DNA of 64,000 bases. It comes from Caballeronia udeis (GTDB lineage: Bacteria; Pseudomonadota; Gammaproteobacteria; Burkholderiales; Burkholderiaceae). The stretch lies in NCBI RefSeq assembly GCF_001544555.2, contig NZ_FCOK02000002.1, positions 1-64,000 of the forward strand. The letters are read 5' to 3'. The position numbers were made by a program, and so were the translations under genes. This document shows positions 32,849 to 42,700 of this stretch, in pieces (position 1 is the stretch's first letter; each line of letters begins with the position of its first letter). The notes beneath the pieces are model-generated. The model was not told the DNA's origin. It saw nothing but the letters and a program-made list of their open reading frames with translations, and ran no database searches.

Positions 32849-33712
32849 ATGGATAAACTCGAACAATTTCTGACCCGCGCCGAAGCCGTCCTGGCGCGCG
32901 TAGAAGGGATGTTGCCGCCGGCTCCGCCCGAAATCGACTGGAACAGCGCCGTGGCGTTTCGCTGGCGCAAGCGCCAGGGACGTGGGTTCCTGCAGCCGGT
33001 GGCGAATTTGTCGCCGTTGTCGCTCGACGATCTTTGCAATATCGAGCGCCAGAAGGGGCTTATCGAGCAGAACACGCGGCAGTTCGTGCGCAAGTCGCCG
33101 GCGAACAACGTGTTGCTGACGGGCGCACGCGGTACCGGGAAGTCGTCGTTGATCAAGGCCTGCCTGAACAAGTACCACGCGGAAGGATTGCGGCTGATCG
33201 AAGTCGATAAAGACGATCTGCACGATCTCGGCGATATCGTCGACCTGATCTCGGTGCGGCCGGAACGGTTCATTGTTTTCTGCGACGACCTCTCGTTCGA
33301 AGAGGGTGAGTCGGGCTACAAAGCGCTGAAAGTGGCGTTGGACGGCTCGATTTCCGCACAATCGGACAATGTGCTGATCTACGCAACGTCGAACCGGCGT
33401 CATTTGTTGCCCGAATATATGAGCGACAACGAGACGTACAAACACACATCCGACGGTGAAATTCATCCCGGTGAAGTAGTCGAAGAAAAAATATCGCTGT
33501 CGGAGCGATTCGGTCTGTGGGTGAGCTTCTATCCGTTCAAACAGGACGATTACCTGACGATCGTCGGGCACTGGCTGAAGCATTTCGGCTGCCAGGAAGA
33601 AGAGATCGCCGGTGCTCGCGGTGACGCACTCGTGTGGGCGCTGGAGCGCGGATCGCGCTCGGGACGCGTGGCGTGGCAATTCGCCCGCGACTGGTCGGGC
33701 CGCAAGGCATGA
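32849..33712 (+). CDS. DUF815 family AAA-type ATPase
   Basis: A 287-residue P-loop protein of unknown role. Walker A is LLTGARGTGKSSLIKA (about residues 90-105), Walker B is ERFIVFCDDLSFEEGE (about 140-155), and a sensor-like YATSNRRHLLPEYMS follows. These are the marks of DUF815, which resembles AAA+ proteins. The gene sits between argJ and mutT, overlaps mutT by ATGA and is very likely co-transcribed with both. The family has no assigned function that I can state. Confidence 0.88.
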   Translation: MDKLEQFLTRAEAVLARVEGMLPPAPPEIDWNSAVAFRWRKRQGRGFLQPVANLSPLSLDDLCNIERQKGLIEQNTRQFVRKSPANNVLLTGARGTGKSSLIKACLNKYHAEGLRLIEVDKDDLHDLGDIVDLISVRPERFIVFCDDLSFEEGESGYKALKVALDGSISAQSDNVLIYATSNRRHLLPEYMSDNETYKHTSDGEIHPGEVVEEKISLSERFGLWVSFYPFKQDDYLTIVGHWLKHFGCQEEEIAGARGDALVWALERGSRSGRVAWQFARDWSGRKA

Positions 33713-34146
33713 GCGCTTCTACTACGAGCGTTTCAAACACGGCGCCCGATGGGCGCAAGGTGACGGACGTCGCGGTAGGCGTACTCGTTCAGCCAGACGG
33801 CCGTTATTTGCTGGCGCAGCGTCCGGAAGGCAAGCCGTATGAAGGTTACTGGGAGTTTCCCGGCGGCAAGCTGGAAGCGGGGGAAAGTGTTGAAGCAGCG
33901 CTCACGCGGGAATTGCATGAGGAATTGGGTATTGACGTGACTGGTTGCGAGCGCTGGCGGACCCTCGAACACGATTACCCCCACGCATACGTGCGGCTCT
34001 ACTTTTGCAAGGTGACGGCGTGGAGCGGGGAGCCGGTCGGACGTGAAGGCCAGGCGCTGGCCTGGCAGCATCTTCCCGCCGATGTCACGCCGTTGCTGCC
34101 GGCAGCCATTCCGGTGCTGGAATGGCTTGCGGCTGAAGCAGTCTAG
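33709..34146 (+). CDS. mutT: NUDIX hydrolase, MutT-type 8-oxo-dGTP diphosphatase
   Basis: A 145-residue NUDIX protein that would remove oxidised dGTP from the nucleotide pool. The NUDIX box is complete: it runs from GGKLEAGESVEAAL into TRELHEELGI (about residues 52-75). EFPGGK before it and the C-terminal PLLPAAIPVLEWL fit MutT. ATG 33709 is chosen over an in-frame upstream start because it overlaps the DUF815 stop. It converges on yacG. Confidence 0.88.
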   Translation: MSASTTSVSNTAPDGRKVTDVAVGVLVQPDGRYLLAQRPEGKPYEGYWEFPGGKLEAGESVEAALTRELHEELGIDVTGCERWRTLEHDYPHAYVRLYFCKVTAWSGEPVGREGQALAWQHLPADVTPLLPAAIPVLEWLAAEAV

Positions 34147-34182
34147 ACGCTTTTTTTGCGCGGTGGAGTCTTGCTACGCGGC

Positions 34183-34374
34183 CTAGTTCAGGCCGCTATA
34201 TGAGTCTTCATCGGGCGGCGTGTCTTGCTGACTGCCGTCGATCTTGTACTTCTCGGTCGCCCAGGCACCGAGATCGATCTGCTTGCAACGGTCTGAACAA
34301 AACGGACGAAAGCGGCTTTCAGGAACCCAGCGGACGTCCTTCTCGCAAGTCGGGCATTTAACGATAGTGGTCAT
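34183..34374 (-). CDS. yacG: DNA gyrase inhibitor YacG
   Basis: A 63-residue zinc-ribbon protein known in E. coli to bind GyrB and inhibit supercoiling. Four cysteines are visible in [10 protein letters not shown] and [18 protein letters not shown], the family pattern, followed by an acidic tail. It is last in the pilB-pilC-pilD-coaE-zapD-yacG order. Confidence 0.92.
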   Translation of the reverse strand: MTTIVKCPTCEKDVRWVPESRFRPFCSDRCKQIDLGAWATEKYKIDGSQQDTPPDEDSYSGLN

Positions 34375-34430
34375 TCTGCAGTGCGGATTTAAAGAGGTTG
34401 AGTTCAGTAAATGGGGTTTTCAAGCCCAAC

Positions 34431-35186
34431 TTAAAGACTGCAGAGCGTCAGGTGGAATGGGATGTCGGCATCTACTGCACGTGGCCTCAGATCGCCGTCC
34501 TGCACCGTGAAGCGTACCCACAGCATGTACTTGTTCGCGCTCGCTTCGGGAATCAGGCGGGTGTCGGACGGTACCCGCACCTGCATCAATTGATAAGTTC
34601 GACCCGAAAGCATCTGCTGATAGCTGCCTTGCATCGCCATCACTTTGGACGCCTGTCCCGATTCGCGTGCGAGACGCAGCACGATAGTCGCTGCGTCGCG
34701 TAATGGCAGCATGGGCGTGACCCATTTCGCGATGTCCCCGCGACGCTCCTCGGCTGGATTTTGTTGCCACGCGAAGTACGACGGCAGGTCGAAGCGGCAG
34801 GTTCCACCCGGAATGATCGTACGGCTTCGAATGCTCGCGAGCCACTCGTTATCGGCCAGATGCTGGCCTGTCTTGCCCTGCATCTGCCCGAGGCCGGCCA
34901 AGGTCTGTTCGATCTCGCCCAGCACGGACTCCAACGCATCCTGCTCGATACCGGGATTGCCGCGGAACGGCGCGAGCGTCTGACGTTGCCGCTCCAGTTC
35001 CTTCATCAGGTCCGCTTTCAGATCCGTGCGGCCGGCGACTTCGGCGATCTCGAACAACGTGGTCAGTGCAGCGTGATGTTCGCGCGGGTCTTCTTGAGTC
35101 AGAAAGAAGGTGAAGCGCTCGAAAAGGTCTTCGAGACGCAGCAGCGTTCTGATTCGCTCGTTGAAGGGGTACTCGTAAAGGATCAA
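34431..35186 (-). CDS. zapD: Cell division protein ZapD
   Basis: A 251-residue FtsZ-bundling protein. The N-terminus [20 protein letters not shown] and the internal [18 protein letters not shown] are family signatures. The start codon is TTG at 35186, accepted because it gives exactly the conserved N-terminus. It lies 156 bases from coaE and 56 from yacG. A division gene in this pilus/CoA cluster is the normal betaproteobacterial arrangement. Confidence 0.93.
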   Translation of the reverse strand: MILYEYPFNERIRTLLRLEDLFERFTFFLTQEDPREHHAALTTLFEIAEVAGRTDLKADLMKELERQRQTLAPFRGNPGIEQDALESVLGEIEQTLAGLGQMQGKTGQHLADNEWLASIRSRTIIPGGTCRFDLPSYFAWQQNPAEERRGDIAKWVTPMLPLRDAATIVLRLARESGQASKVMAMQGSYQQMLSGRTYQLMQVRVPSDTRLIPEASANKYMLWVRFTVQDGDLRPRAVDADIPFHLTLCSL

Positions 35187-35342
35187 GCGCGCTCGCCTCG
35201 GCGTTGGTCGATGGGTTCGATGGCAGAAAGTGAGGACATTCTAATGCCGCATCAAACCCCAGGCAAATCGACACGTTTAATCGCATCCGGCGCACATTTT
35301 CAGCGCCGTTCGTGACGAGTTCGAACGCGTTGCATGCACTTG

Positions 35343-35966
35343 CTAGGTACGCGGTTTGCTCGTGCCGGACGCCATTGCCACATAGCGTGCGTGCAGGGCG
35401 TCCACCTCGCGCTGCAGCGTTTCCAACGTGGCGGCAGAGTCATTGACGACGACGTCGTCGGCGGCTGCCAGACGTGCTTCACGCGTGGCCTGACGCGCGA
35501 TGATGGCGAGCACCTGATCGCGTGTGAAGCCATTGCGCCGGATCACACGCTCGATTTGCGTGTCCACTGGGCAGTCGACTACGAGAATCCGCTCCACTTT
35601 GCTGGCGCGCTCGCCCGCTTCAATCAGCAACGGCACCACGACGATGTGATAGGACCCTTGTGCTGCATTGCGCTGGCGTTCGCTTTCGGCGCGGATCAGC
35701 GGATGCGTGATCGATTCGAGTTGAGCTTTAGCGGCGTTATCGGAGAAAACGCGCGTGCGCATCTTCACGCGATCCAGCGAACCGTCAGCGGCGACGTATT
35801 CCGGGCCGAACGTGCTTTCGATCAGCGGCATGGCGACGCCACCCGGTGCGGTGATCTGGTGCGCAATCAAGTCCGTATCGATGACGGGCACGCCACGCGC
35901 GGCGAACATGTCCGCCACCGTGGTCTTGCCGCTGCCGATCCCGCCGGTCAGGCCGATGCTGAACAT
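35343..35966 (-). CDS. coaE: Dephospho-CoA kinase
   Basis: A 207-residue P-loop kinase doing the last step of coenzyme A synthesis. The Walker A loop [17 protein letters not shown] is at the N-terminus, followed by [15 protein letters not shown] and [11 protein letters not shown], both CoaE signatures. It is 25 bases after pilD and probably co-transcribed. Confidence 0.95.
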   Translation of the reverse strand: MFSIGLTGGIGSGKTTVADMFAARGVPVIDTDLIAHQITAPGGVAMPLIESTFGPEYVAADGSLDRVKMRTRVFSDNAAKAQLESITHPLIRAESERQRNAAQGSYHIVVVPLLIEAGERASKVERILVVDCPVDTQIERVIRRNGFTRDQVLAIIARQATREARLAAADDVVVNDSAATLETLQREVDALHARYVAMASGTSKPRT

Positions 35967-35991
35967 CGCTCGACTCCCTTTTCGTCTGGGT

Positions 35992-36915
35992 TTATCCGCC
36001 GAACATGGCGTAAAGCGGCGTACCGAAAAATAACGTAATCACGCCGCCTGCCGCGAGAAACGGCCCGAACGGCAGCGGTTCTTCAAACCGCATCTTGCCG
36101 ATACCCGTTGCCGCCAGGCCGAAGACGGCGCCGGCTACCGCCGACAACAGCACGACCTGCGGGAGCGCTTGCCAGCCAAGCCACGCACCGAGCGCGCCGA
36201 GCAGCTTGAAATCGCCGTAACCCATGCCTTCCACGCCGCGTACCAGCCTGAACAGCCAATACACGCACCAGAGAAACAGATAACCCGCGATCGCGCCGAT
36301 CACCGCTTCGTGCAGCGGGACGAATGCCGTGTCGCCGAGATTGACGATCAGGCCGGCCCACAGCAGAGGCAATGTCAGCGTGTCGGGCAGATAGCGGGTA
36401 TCGAAGTCGATCAGGCTCGCGGCCAGCAGCGTCGCGCATAAGCCGAACGCGGCAAGCGCGACCAGCGCGGGTCCGAACGCAAACAGCGAAAGGGCGGCAA
36501 ACAGCGCGGTAGCCAGCTCCGTCAGTGGATAACGAGCGCTGACGCGCGCGTTGCACTTCGCGCAACGGCCACGCAGCAGTACATAACTCACGACCGGAAT
36601 ATTTTCCCACGCCCGCAACACGTGGCCGCAGTGGGGGCAGGCGCTGCGAGGGACGGCGAGGTTGTAAAGGGCGAGCGGCGTGGCGTCGGGTTTGCTGCCA
36701 TCTGCATCGTCCTCCTTGACGACAGCGTTCTCCGCTCTCCACGCGCGTTCGAGCATGATCGGCAGGCGGTGCACGACCACCGTCAGGAAGCTGCCGATCA
36801 CCAGCCCGAAAATGATCGCGAAACCATACTGCGCCGCGAGCGGCAAAGCGCCGAACGCGGAACCGTAAGCGTCGAGATAGCGGCCTGAAAACTCCGCCTG
36901 ATACAAAGGCTGCAT
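35992..36915 (-). CDS. pilD: Prepilin leader peptidase / N-methyltransferase
   Basis: A 307-residue polytopic A24 aspartyl protease that cleaves and N-methylates type IV prepilins or type II secretion pseudopilins. A cytoplasmic zinc domain shows CPHCG and CAKC pairs (about residues 93-125). The catalytic aspartates are in [12 protein letters not shown] and the [11 protein letters not shown] motif. The N-terminal region is slightly extended before the first membrane segment. It follows pilC by 39 bases. Confidence 0.94.
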   Translation of the reverse strand: MQPLYQAEFSGRYLDAYGSAFGALPLAAQYGFAIIFGLVIGSFLTVVVHRLPIMLERAWRAENAVVKEDDADGSKPDATPLALYNLAVPRSACPHCGHVLRAWENIPVVSYVLLRGRCAKCNARVSARYPLTELATALFAALSLFAFGPALVALAAFGLCATLLAASLIDFDTRYLPDTLTLPLLWAGLIVNLGDTAFVPLHEAVIGAIAGYLFLWCVYWLFRLVRGVEGMGYGDFKLLGALGAWLGWQALPQVVLLSAVAGAVFGLAATGIGKMRFEEPLPFGPFLAAGGVITLFFGTPLYAMFGG

Positions 36916-36954
36916 GGCTGTCCTGGGTTGAATTCGGCTGCGATGCTACACCAC

Positions 36955-38166
36955 CTACACCACATTCCCGAGTTGAACGATCGGAAGATACATCGCGACG
37001 ACGAGCCCGCCCACCAATGCACCGAGCACGACGATCACGACCGGTTCACACAGGCTCGCGAACGCACTCGTCTGTTCGTCTACCTGACGGTCGCCCAGTG
37101 TAGCGAGATCGAGCAGCATTGCGTCGAGCGAACCCGATTCCTCGGCCACGGCGATAGGCTGCACCACATCTGGCGGAAAGCAGCCGACCGCACGCATGGC
37201 GGCGGCGAGCCGCTCGCCGCTCCGAAGGCGCCGGGCGACCTCGACGGTGGCGGTATCGAAGATACGGTTACCGGTGGCGCTCGACAACGAATCGAATGCA
37301 TCCGATAACGGCGTGGCCGCCGCCAGCAAGGTGCCTAGCGCGCGACTCCAGCGCGCCACCGCGAGAGCACGTAGCAGGGAGCCGGCGAGCGGCAATTTGA
37401 GCATGGCGCGATCAAACGCGCTTCGGGCTGCCGGGACGCGCGTTAAAAGCCGCTTGAGCGCGATGCCGGCAACCATGCAAAGGAGCGCGAACGGGCCGCT
37501 CCAGCGCGCGACGCCATCCGATAACGCGATCACGAACAAGGTCGGTGCCGGCAATTTAGCCCCGAAACCATCGAAGATAGTCTTGAAGGTCGGCACGACG
37601 CCAATCAGCAATCCTGCGGTGATGGCAAGCGACAACAACAGCACCGCCACCGGATAGGTCAGCGCAGCGCGCAGTTTCGCCCGTTGGGCACCGGCGCGGT
37701 CGCGGTCTTCGGCGAGCCGCGCGAGTACGACCGGCAACGCACCTGCCAGTTCGCCGACTGCAACCAGTTGGCAATACAGCGCGTTGAAGCAGGCCGGATG
37801 ACGTGCGAGGGCTTCCGAGAATGCGACGCCCTGCGTGATATCGCGCGCAACTGATCCCACGATGCGTGGCAGGCCACCACGCGAAGGGGTGTCGGCGATG
37901 AGCTCCAGACACGGCGCGAGCGGCAAGCCGGCGCGCAGCAAGCCGGCGAGTTGGCGGGTGAATAGCGTGACGTCGGCGGCGCGCGCTTTGGGTGGCGGGG
38001 CCGAGCCGAGCGCGGTGATCTCGAGCACCGTGACACCGTCGCGCTTTAGTGCAGCACGCGCACTGGTTGAGTCCGCGGCTATTGTCCTGCCACGCTTGTC
38101 CGCGCCGTTTGCGTCAACGCCTCGCCAGCCAAAGCGCGTATCGAAGGACAGCCGGCTCACGTTCAT
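36955..38166 (-). CDS. pilC: Type IV pilus / type II secretion inner-membrane platform protein
   Basis: A 403-residue GspF/PilC protein with the two repeated cytoplasmic GspF domains (one starting LFTRQLAGLLRAGLPLAPCLELI, the second starting ARWSRALGTLLAAATPLSDAF) and three membrane segments. The last is the C-terminal VIVVLGALVGGLVVAMYLPIVQLGNVV. It overlaps the end of the ATPase gene by ATGA. Confidence 0.93.
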   Translation of the reverse strand: MNVSRLSFDTRFGWRGVDANGADKRGRTIAADSTSARAALKRDGVTVLEITALGSAPPPKARAADVTLFTRQLAGLLRAGLPLAPCLELIADTPSRGGLPRIVGSVARDITQGVAFSEALARHPACFNALYCQLVAVGELAGALPVVLARLAEDRDRAGAQRAKLRAALTYPVAVLLLSLAITAGLLIGVVPTFKTIFDGFGAKLPAPTLFVIALSDGVARWSGPFALLCMVAGIALKRLLTRVPAARSAFDRAMLKLPLAGSLLRALAVARWSRALGTLLAAATPLSDAFDSLSSATGNRIFDTATVEVARRLRSGERLAAAMRAVGCFPPDVVQPIAVAEESGSLDAMLLDLATLGDRQVDEQTSAFASLCEPVVIVVLGALVGGLVVAMYLPIVQLGNVV

Positions 38167-39383
38167 GTGAGCTCCGTGGCGTCAGCGGCTTCCGCTACGC
38201 TCGTCATGCCTTCGCGTACTCTTGCGAACGCGGCGTCGCGCAGGCTCGGCATGCCCTCGCTTTGCGCTTGCCGGGTGACAGCGTGCGTGGCGGTACGTGC
38301 GACGATCAGTTCGCGTAGGGAGTCGGAGACGGGCATCAGTTGATGCACACCCACTCGCCCGCGATAACCAATGCCATGACACGCCGCGCAGCCACGCGGC
38401 TCATAGGGCCTGAAACCCGGCTCGAACTCCAGCTCCGAAGGCATGCGACACGCTTGGCAAAGACGCCGCACCAATCGCTGCGCCGTGACGAGCCTCAGCG
38501 CCGACGCCAGGTTGTACGGCGCAATGCCGATATCGATCAGTCTTGCGATGGCGGCGGGCGCGTCGTTCGTATGCAGCGTGGAGAGCACCAGATGGCCGGT
38601 TTGTGCTGCCTTCACGGCGACGTCGGCGGTTTCGGCGTCGCGGATCTCGCCCACCATGATCACGTCCGGATCCTGTCGCATGAATGCGCGCAGCGCGACT
38701 GCGAAAGTGAGGCCTGCCTTGTCGCGGACGCTGACCTGATTGATACCCGCAAGCTGGATCTCTGCCGGATCCTCGACTGAGCAGACGTTGCGCGACTCCG
38801 CGTTGAGCATCTGCAGAAAGCAGTACAGCGACAGGGTCTTGCCGCTTCCGGTGGGACCGGTGACCAGCACAAGTCCGTGCGGCGCGTGGATCGCGGCTTC
38901 TATGGTCTTCTGCTGGTCGGGGGTGAGTCCTAGCGCCGCCAGCGATAAATCAGCCGGCAGTGACTCCATCCGACGCAATACGAGTTTTTCACCGAACAGG
39001 ACCGGCAGCGAATTTACGCGATAGTCCTCCGGGTTCCCGTTTGCCAGCGGCAACCGCAAACGCCCGTCTTGCGGCACGCGCCGCTCGGCAATGTCCATGC
39101 GCGCCAACACCTTGATACGCGTGGTGAATGCGTCGCGTAGATGATGCGGGGGTTTGAGAAAGACGTGCAGTGCGCCATCAATACGCAACCGGATGCGCCA
39201 CTCATGTTCGCCCGGTTCCACGTGGATATCGGAGGCGCCGCGCGCCGCTGCTTCACGCAGGGTATCGGTGAGCAATGCGACGGCGGGTGCGCTGTCGGCG
39301 TCCGGGATTGCATCGGCCGGGCGAGCGGATAGCTGTGGTGGGGGCCGCGAAAACGTAACGGGGAGAGAGGACGGCATGGGCAT
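38163..39383 (-). CDS. pilB: Type IV pilus assembly ATPase (GspE/PilB family), short N-terminus
   Basis: A 406-residue secretion ATPase that powers pilus assembly. Visible are DIHVEP at the start of the catalytic core, Walker A LVTGPTGSGKTLSLYCF, Walker B MVGEIRDAETADVA, and a zinc-binding tetracysteine region (CQACRMP then GCAACHGIGYRGR). ATG 39383 (MPMPSSLPVTF) is chosen, and the open frame continues to 39539 without family resemblance. With either start the usual N1 domain (about 150 residues) of PilB is missing, so the protein is a short form. No pilin gene lies in the window. Confidence 0.88.
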   Translation of the reverse strand: MPMPSSLPVTFSRPPPQLSARPADAIPDADSAPAVALLTDTLREAAARGASDIHVEPGEHEWRIRLRIDGALHVFLKPPHHLRDAFTTRIKVLARMDIAERRVPQDGRLRLPLANGNPEDYRVNSLPVLFGEKLVLRRMESLPADLSLAALGLTPDQQKTIEAAIHAPHGLVLVTGPTGSGKTLSLYCFLQMLNAESRNVCSVEDPAEIQLAGINQVSVRDKAGLTFAVALRAFMRQDPDVIMVGEIRDAETADVAVKAAQTGHLVLSTLHTNDAPAAIARLIDIGIAPYNLASALRLVTAQRLVRRLCQACRMPSELEFEPGFRPYEPRGCAACHGIGYRGRVGVHQLMPVSDSLRELIVARTATHAVTRQAQSEGMPSLRDAAFARVREGMTSVAEAADATELT

Positions 39384-39438
39384 GGCTCGGTGGACGCGAT
39401 ACCCCGATCTTGTGCCGCCCCGCGCCTCATTCCAACTC

Positions 39439-39491
39439 GGCCGAATGGCTAACGCATGCACCGCCGAAAAAGCTGGCCGAATGGCTAACGC
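39439..39491. repeat. Direct repeat upstream of pilB
   Basis: The 17-base unit GGCCGAATGGCTAACGC occurs at 39439-39455 and again at 39475-39491, a 36-base period. A third degenerate copy (about 13 of 17 matching) starts at 39492. It lies just upstream of the chosen pilB start. Confidence 0.7.
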
Positions 39492-39588
39492 GGCCCAATG
39501 GGTGATGCGCGGAGGCAAAAAGGGCCCAAGCTGATGCAACCCGAGGCCCTATTCGAGACCCGCCCCGCCCATGAACCGAACTTCGTCG

Positions 39589-40878
39589 CTAAGCCTGCTT
39601 TCTCAGCACCACGCCTTGTGGCCGGAATATCTTCACGGTACGTATTGCCTGATCGTCGCTGCGCATTACTTCAAAGTGCACGCCTGCAATACGCACGCTC
39701 ACGTCGCCGTCCGGGATCTCTTCCAGCGTCTCGAGGATCAGGCCATTGAGGGTCTTCGGGCCGTCGGTGGGAAGCGACAGTTTCAGCCAGCGGTTCAGTT
39801 CGCGCAGCGGCATGCTCCCCGCCACAATGCATTCGCCTTCCTCGTTCCAGCCGCCACGCGAACCGGCCCCGCGTGGAATGGTTGTGGTGAACTCGCCGAT
39901 CAATTCTTCAATGATGTCTTCCGGCGTCACCAGCCCTTGCAGCTCGCCGTATTCGTTCACCACAATCGCAATTCGATGCCTGCTTTCCTGAAAGAATTGC
40001 AGTTGCTGAAACACGGGCGTCCCGGCCGGAACGAAATACGGTTCGGCCAACAGCTCACGCAATGTCTCGCGTTCGAATTCCTGGTTATGCAGTGCCGAGA
40101 GCGTCTTTCTCACGTGCAGAACACCCAGCACGCGGTCGATGTCGCCTTGATATACCACCAGCTTGTTGTGATAGCAGGTCTCGAGCTGATGCAGGATGGT
40201 GTCGAAAGGGGCGTCGAAATCCAGCGCTTCAATCCGGCGGCGCGGGATCATCACGTCGTCAACGGTGATGTTCTCCAGGTCGAACAGGTTCAGCAATATG
40301 CTGCGGTGCTTGGTCGGCATGAAGTTGCCCGATTCCAGCACGATGGTGCGCAATTCTTCGGTGGAAAGCCGCTGGTCCCGGCCGCCTTTCGTATTGATAT
40401 GCAGCACCCTCAGCACGCCGTTCGCAAACAGGTTGACGAACCAGACGAGCGGCCTCGCCACGCGCATCAACGGCGACAAGACCAGGCTGGCCGGGAGCGC
40501 GACCTTTTCCGGATAAGTCGCGCCGACAATCTTTGGTGCAATCTCCGCAAACACAATAATCAGGAACGCGACAACCCCGGTTGTCACCGACAACACCAGA
40601 TTGTTATGGCCAAAAGTGTGCAGCGCGATGGACGTTGTGAGTACCGGAATGATCGTGTTGATCAGATTGTTGCCGATCAGGATCACGCTCAGCAGTTGAT
40701 CGGTCTTGGCAAGCAGGCCCTGCGTGACGCGAGCACGCAGCGAACCCTTGGTGGCGAGGTGTTTCAGGCGATGGCGATTGAGCGCCATCATCGATGTTTC
40801 GGAAATCGAGAAGAATGCGGAGAGAAACAGCAGCAGGAAAATGGCGCAGATTTGCGCCCATAAGGGAATGTGGTCCAC
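39589..40878 (-). CDS. HlyC/CorC family membrane protein with CNNM and CBS domains
   Basis: A 429-residue protein with the N-terminal DUF21/CNNM transmembrane domain (about residues 1-190; ALNRHRLKHLATKGSLRA is a signature). A CBS pair follows (about 205-330; MIPRRRIEALDFDAPFD), then a C-terminal CorC_HlyC domain. Relatives are linked to magnesium and cobalt efflux or tolerance. The start is a GTG at 40878. The gene stands on the minus strand between pilB and the tannase-like gene. The transported ion is not decidable from sequence. Confidence 0.9.
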   Translation of the reverse strand: MDHIPLWAQICAIFLLLFLSAFFSISETSMMALNRHRLKHLATKGSLRARVTQGLLAKTDQLLSVILIGNNLINTIIPVLTTSIALHTFGHNNLVLSVTTGVVAFLIIVFAEIAPKIVGATYPEKVALPASLVLSPLMRVARPLVWFVNLFANGVLRVLHINTKGGRDQRLSTEELRTIVLESGNFMPTKHRSILLNLFDLENITVDDVMIPRRRIEALDFDAPFDTILHQLETCYHNKLVVYQGDIDRVLGVLHVRKTLSALHNQEFERETLRELLAEPYFVPAGTPVFQQLQFFQESRHRIAIVVNEYGELQGLVTPEDIIEELIGEFTTTIPRGAGSRGGWNEEGECIVAGSMPLRELNRWLKLSLPTDGPKTLNGLILETLEEIPDGDVSVRIAGVHFEVMRSDDQAIRTVKIFRPQGVVLRKQA

Positions 40879-40993
40879 GCGCGATCTGGAAAGGGAGGAT
40901 GGGAAAGACTATAGCAGAGCAGAAAGCGATTGCTTCTCTTGCTCGACAAGCCTTCCGGACAATGGTGCGACCCACCCGATCCTCCCCCGGCGA

Positions 40994-42658
40994 TTACTGG
41001 CTACAACTGAAACTCGCTGCTGAATTGACGTCGCCGCCCGTGTATTTCGGCCAGGTCGGGTAACGGCACAACGGTCGCGTACGCCCGGCAGTTGCGGCTG
41101 TCGAGTCCGTGACGGTGAGCGTTTCCGGTGCCGTGCCGTTTTCTACCCACTGCTCTAGTGCACCGAGCGAATCGACTTGCGGCAGGAACGGTCCGGTGCC
41201 GTGGCCAACGCCGGGCATCAGGTAGAAGCGTACGAAGCTGTCAACCGAAGCCTGACCGAACTTCTGCACGAGTGCGCTGTAGTAGTCCACCGACGAATCC
41301 GTGCTGACGATTTCATCGGCGAGACCGTGGGTGATGATCGCTTTGCCTCCCTTCGCGATGAACGCCGAGAGGTCGGCGTTGGTCGCATCGCTTTCGGCGG
41401 AGACTTGCTGGACTTGCGCCTGGTAAGTGCCCGGATTCAGCGGATCGAAGGTGAGCGAATTGAACGTAGGGATACGCGTGATGAAGTACTTCACCCACTG
41501 GTCACCCGTGACCCACTGGTTCGCGTCGTTCTTGCCGGCGGGGTTGGCTGGTGTTGGCGAAGTGCCAAAGTTGCGTGTGGTGTACGGGCCCGCGAACACG
41601 GAGCCGGCGAGAATGTTGTACCCGGCGTAACGCGTGACGCCGTTCGCGAGCGGATAGGGCAGCAGCATCGGCGAAGCAATGGTGTTCACGGTTGCGATCT
41701 GGGCGTCGGAAAGACAGGTGTCTCCCGTGTCCTTGCCGGCCGGGCAGCGCAGGGCGGCGAGCACGGCGGGCGCCTGGAGCTTGCACGCCGCAACGTTCGA
41801 GATGATGCCGTCGGCCACGCCGTCGAGCGTATCGCAGGCTTTCATCACGGCATTTTCCAGAAGTACGGTCTTGTTCACGTCGAGCCAGCCTGCGCCGTTA
41901 TTCAGATAAAGCGCGCGGCCAAGCACGACGTTGGAAAGCCGCAGACCCGTGTAGTTCAGAGCGGGCCGGTTCACGACAATGCCGTCATAGTCGGCGGGCC
42001 ATCGCTGGATCACGGTGAGGCCGTCGCGGCCGCCGGTCGAGCTGCCGAAGAAATAGGTTTTCGTGGGCGCGGCGCCGTAACGGGCCTTGAGCAACAGCAT
42101 GGCGACGTCGTGGGTTTTTTTCAGCGTCAGGCCACCGTAGTTGGCGAGCGCTTCATCGTTCGCGGCGAACGAGCCGTCGGTGATGCTTTTGCTCTGGTGA
42201 CCGGAGTCATCGCCGAAGGTCACATAGCCGCGAGCAAGCGGTGTCGACGAACCGGCCGGCGCCATGTCGAGCGCGGCAAGGCCGTTGATGAGCGTGCCGT
42301 CGAAACCGCCGCCGCCGTATTGCAGCGCCTTTTTGTTCCACGCCGTGGGCAAATTGACTTCGAAATTGATGTTCGGCGCGGTTGCATCGACGGGCGCAAT
42401 GGTGCCGTTCACCTGGCAATACTCGCCGGACGTGCTCGACGCCGCGACCAGCGTTGCGCTCGCTACTGTGGCGCCGTTGCTGGGCGCACCAATCGACGCC
42501 GCCGCGATCTTCGTCCCGCCGAGCGCTGTGCACGCGGCGACGGACGAAACCGGCGGCGTGGGGGGCGTGCTGTCGTTGTTCGACGACGAACCGCCGCAAC
42601 CGGCCAGCGTCGCGAAGACAAGGGATACGCCGCAAGCGGCGATGGTGTTGTTAATCAT
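40994..42658 (-). CDS. Tannase / feruloyl esterase family lipoprotein
   Basis: A 554-residue secreted serine esterase. The signal peptide ends in a lipobox (LAGC, cysteine about residue 21), followed by a Ser/Asn/Pro linker, so it should be a lipoprotein. The nucleophile elbow is FFGSSTGGRDG, and the downstream acid and histidine regions include HGLADEIVSTDSSVDYY and MPGVGHGTGPF. This matches the tannase family (Pfam Tannase), which hydrolyses esters of phenolic acids, so plant-derived substrates are likely. It is upstream-isolated, with tandem repeats at 42701-42726. Confidence 0.88.
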   Translation of the reverse strand: MINNTIAACGVSLVFATLAGCGGSSSNNDSTPPTPPVSSVAACTALGGTKIAAASIGAPSNGATVASATLVAASSTSGEYCQVNGTIAPVDATAPNINFEVNLPTAWNKKALQYGGGGFDGTLINGLAALDMAPAGSSTPLARGYVTFGDDSGHQSKSITDGSFAANDEALANYGGLTLKKTHDVAMLLLKARYGAAPTKTYFFGSSTGGRDGLTVIQRWPADYDGIVVNRPALNYTGLRLSNVVLGRALYLNNGAGWLDVNKTVLLENAVMKACDTLDGVADGIISNVAACKLQAPAVLAALRCPAGKDTGDTCLSDAQIATVNTIASPMLLPYPLANGVTRYAGYNILAGSVFAGPYTTRNFGTSPTPANPAGKNDANQWVTGDQWVKYFITRIPTFNSLTFDPLNPGTYQAQVQQVSAESDATNADLSAFIAKGGKAIITHGLADEIVSTDSSVDYYSALVQKFGQASVDSFVRFYLMPGVGHGTGPFLPQVDSLGALEQWVENGTAPETLTVTDSTAATAGRTRPLCRYPTWPKYTGGDVNSAASFSCSQ

Positions 42659-42700
42659 GCTGTCTCCAAATGTTTATTAACTGCTGCCTGCATCGAAAAA

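Noticed and set aside
39384-39539. A 52-residue N-terminal extension of PilB
   Set aside because: The frame is open but the residues do not resemble the PilB N-terminal domain, and the stretch contains direct repeats. ATG 39383 is preferred.
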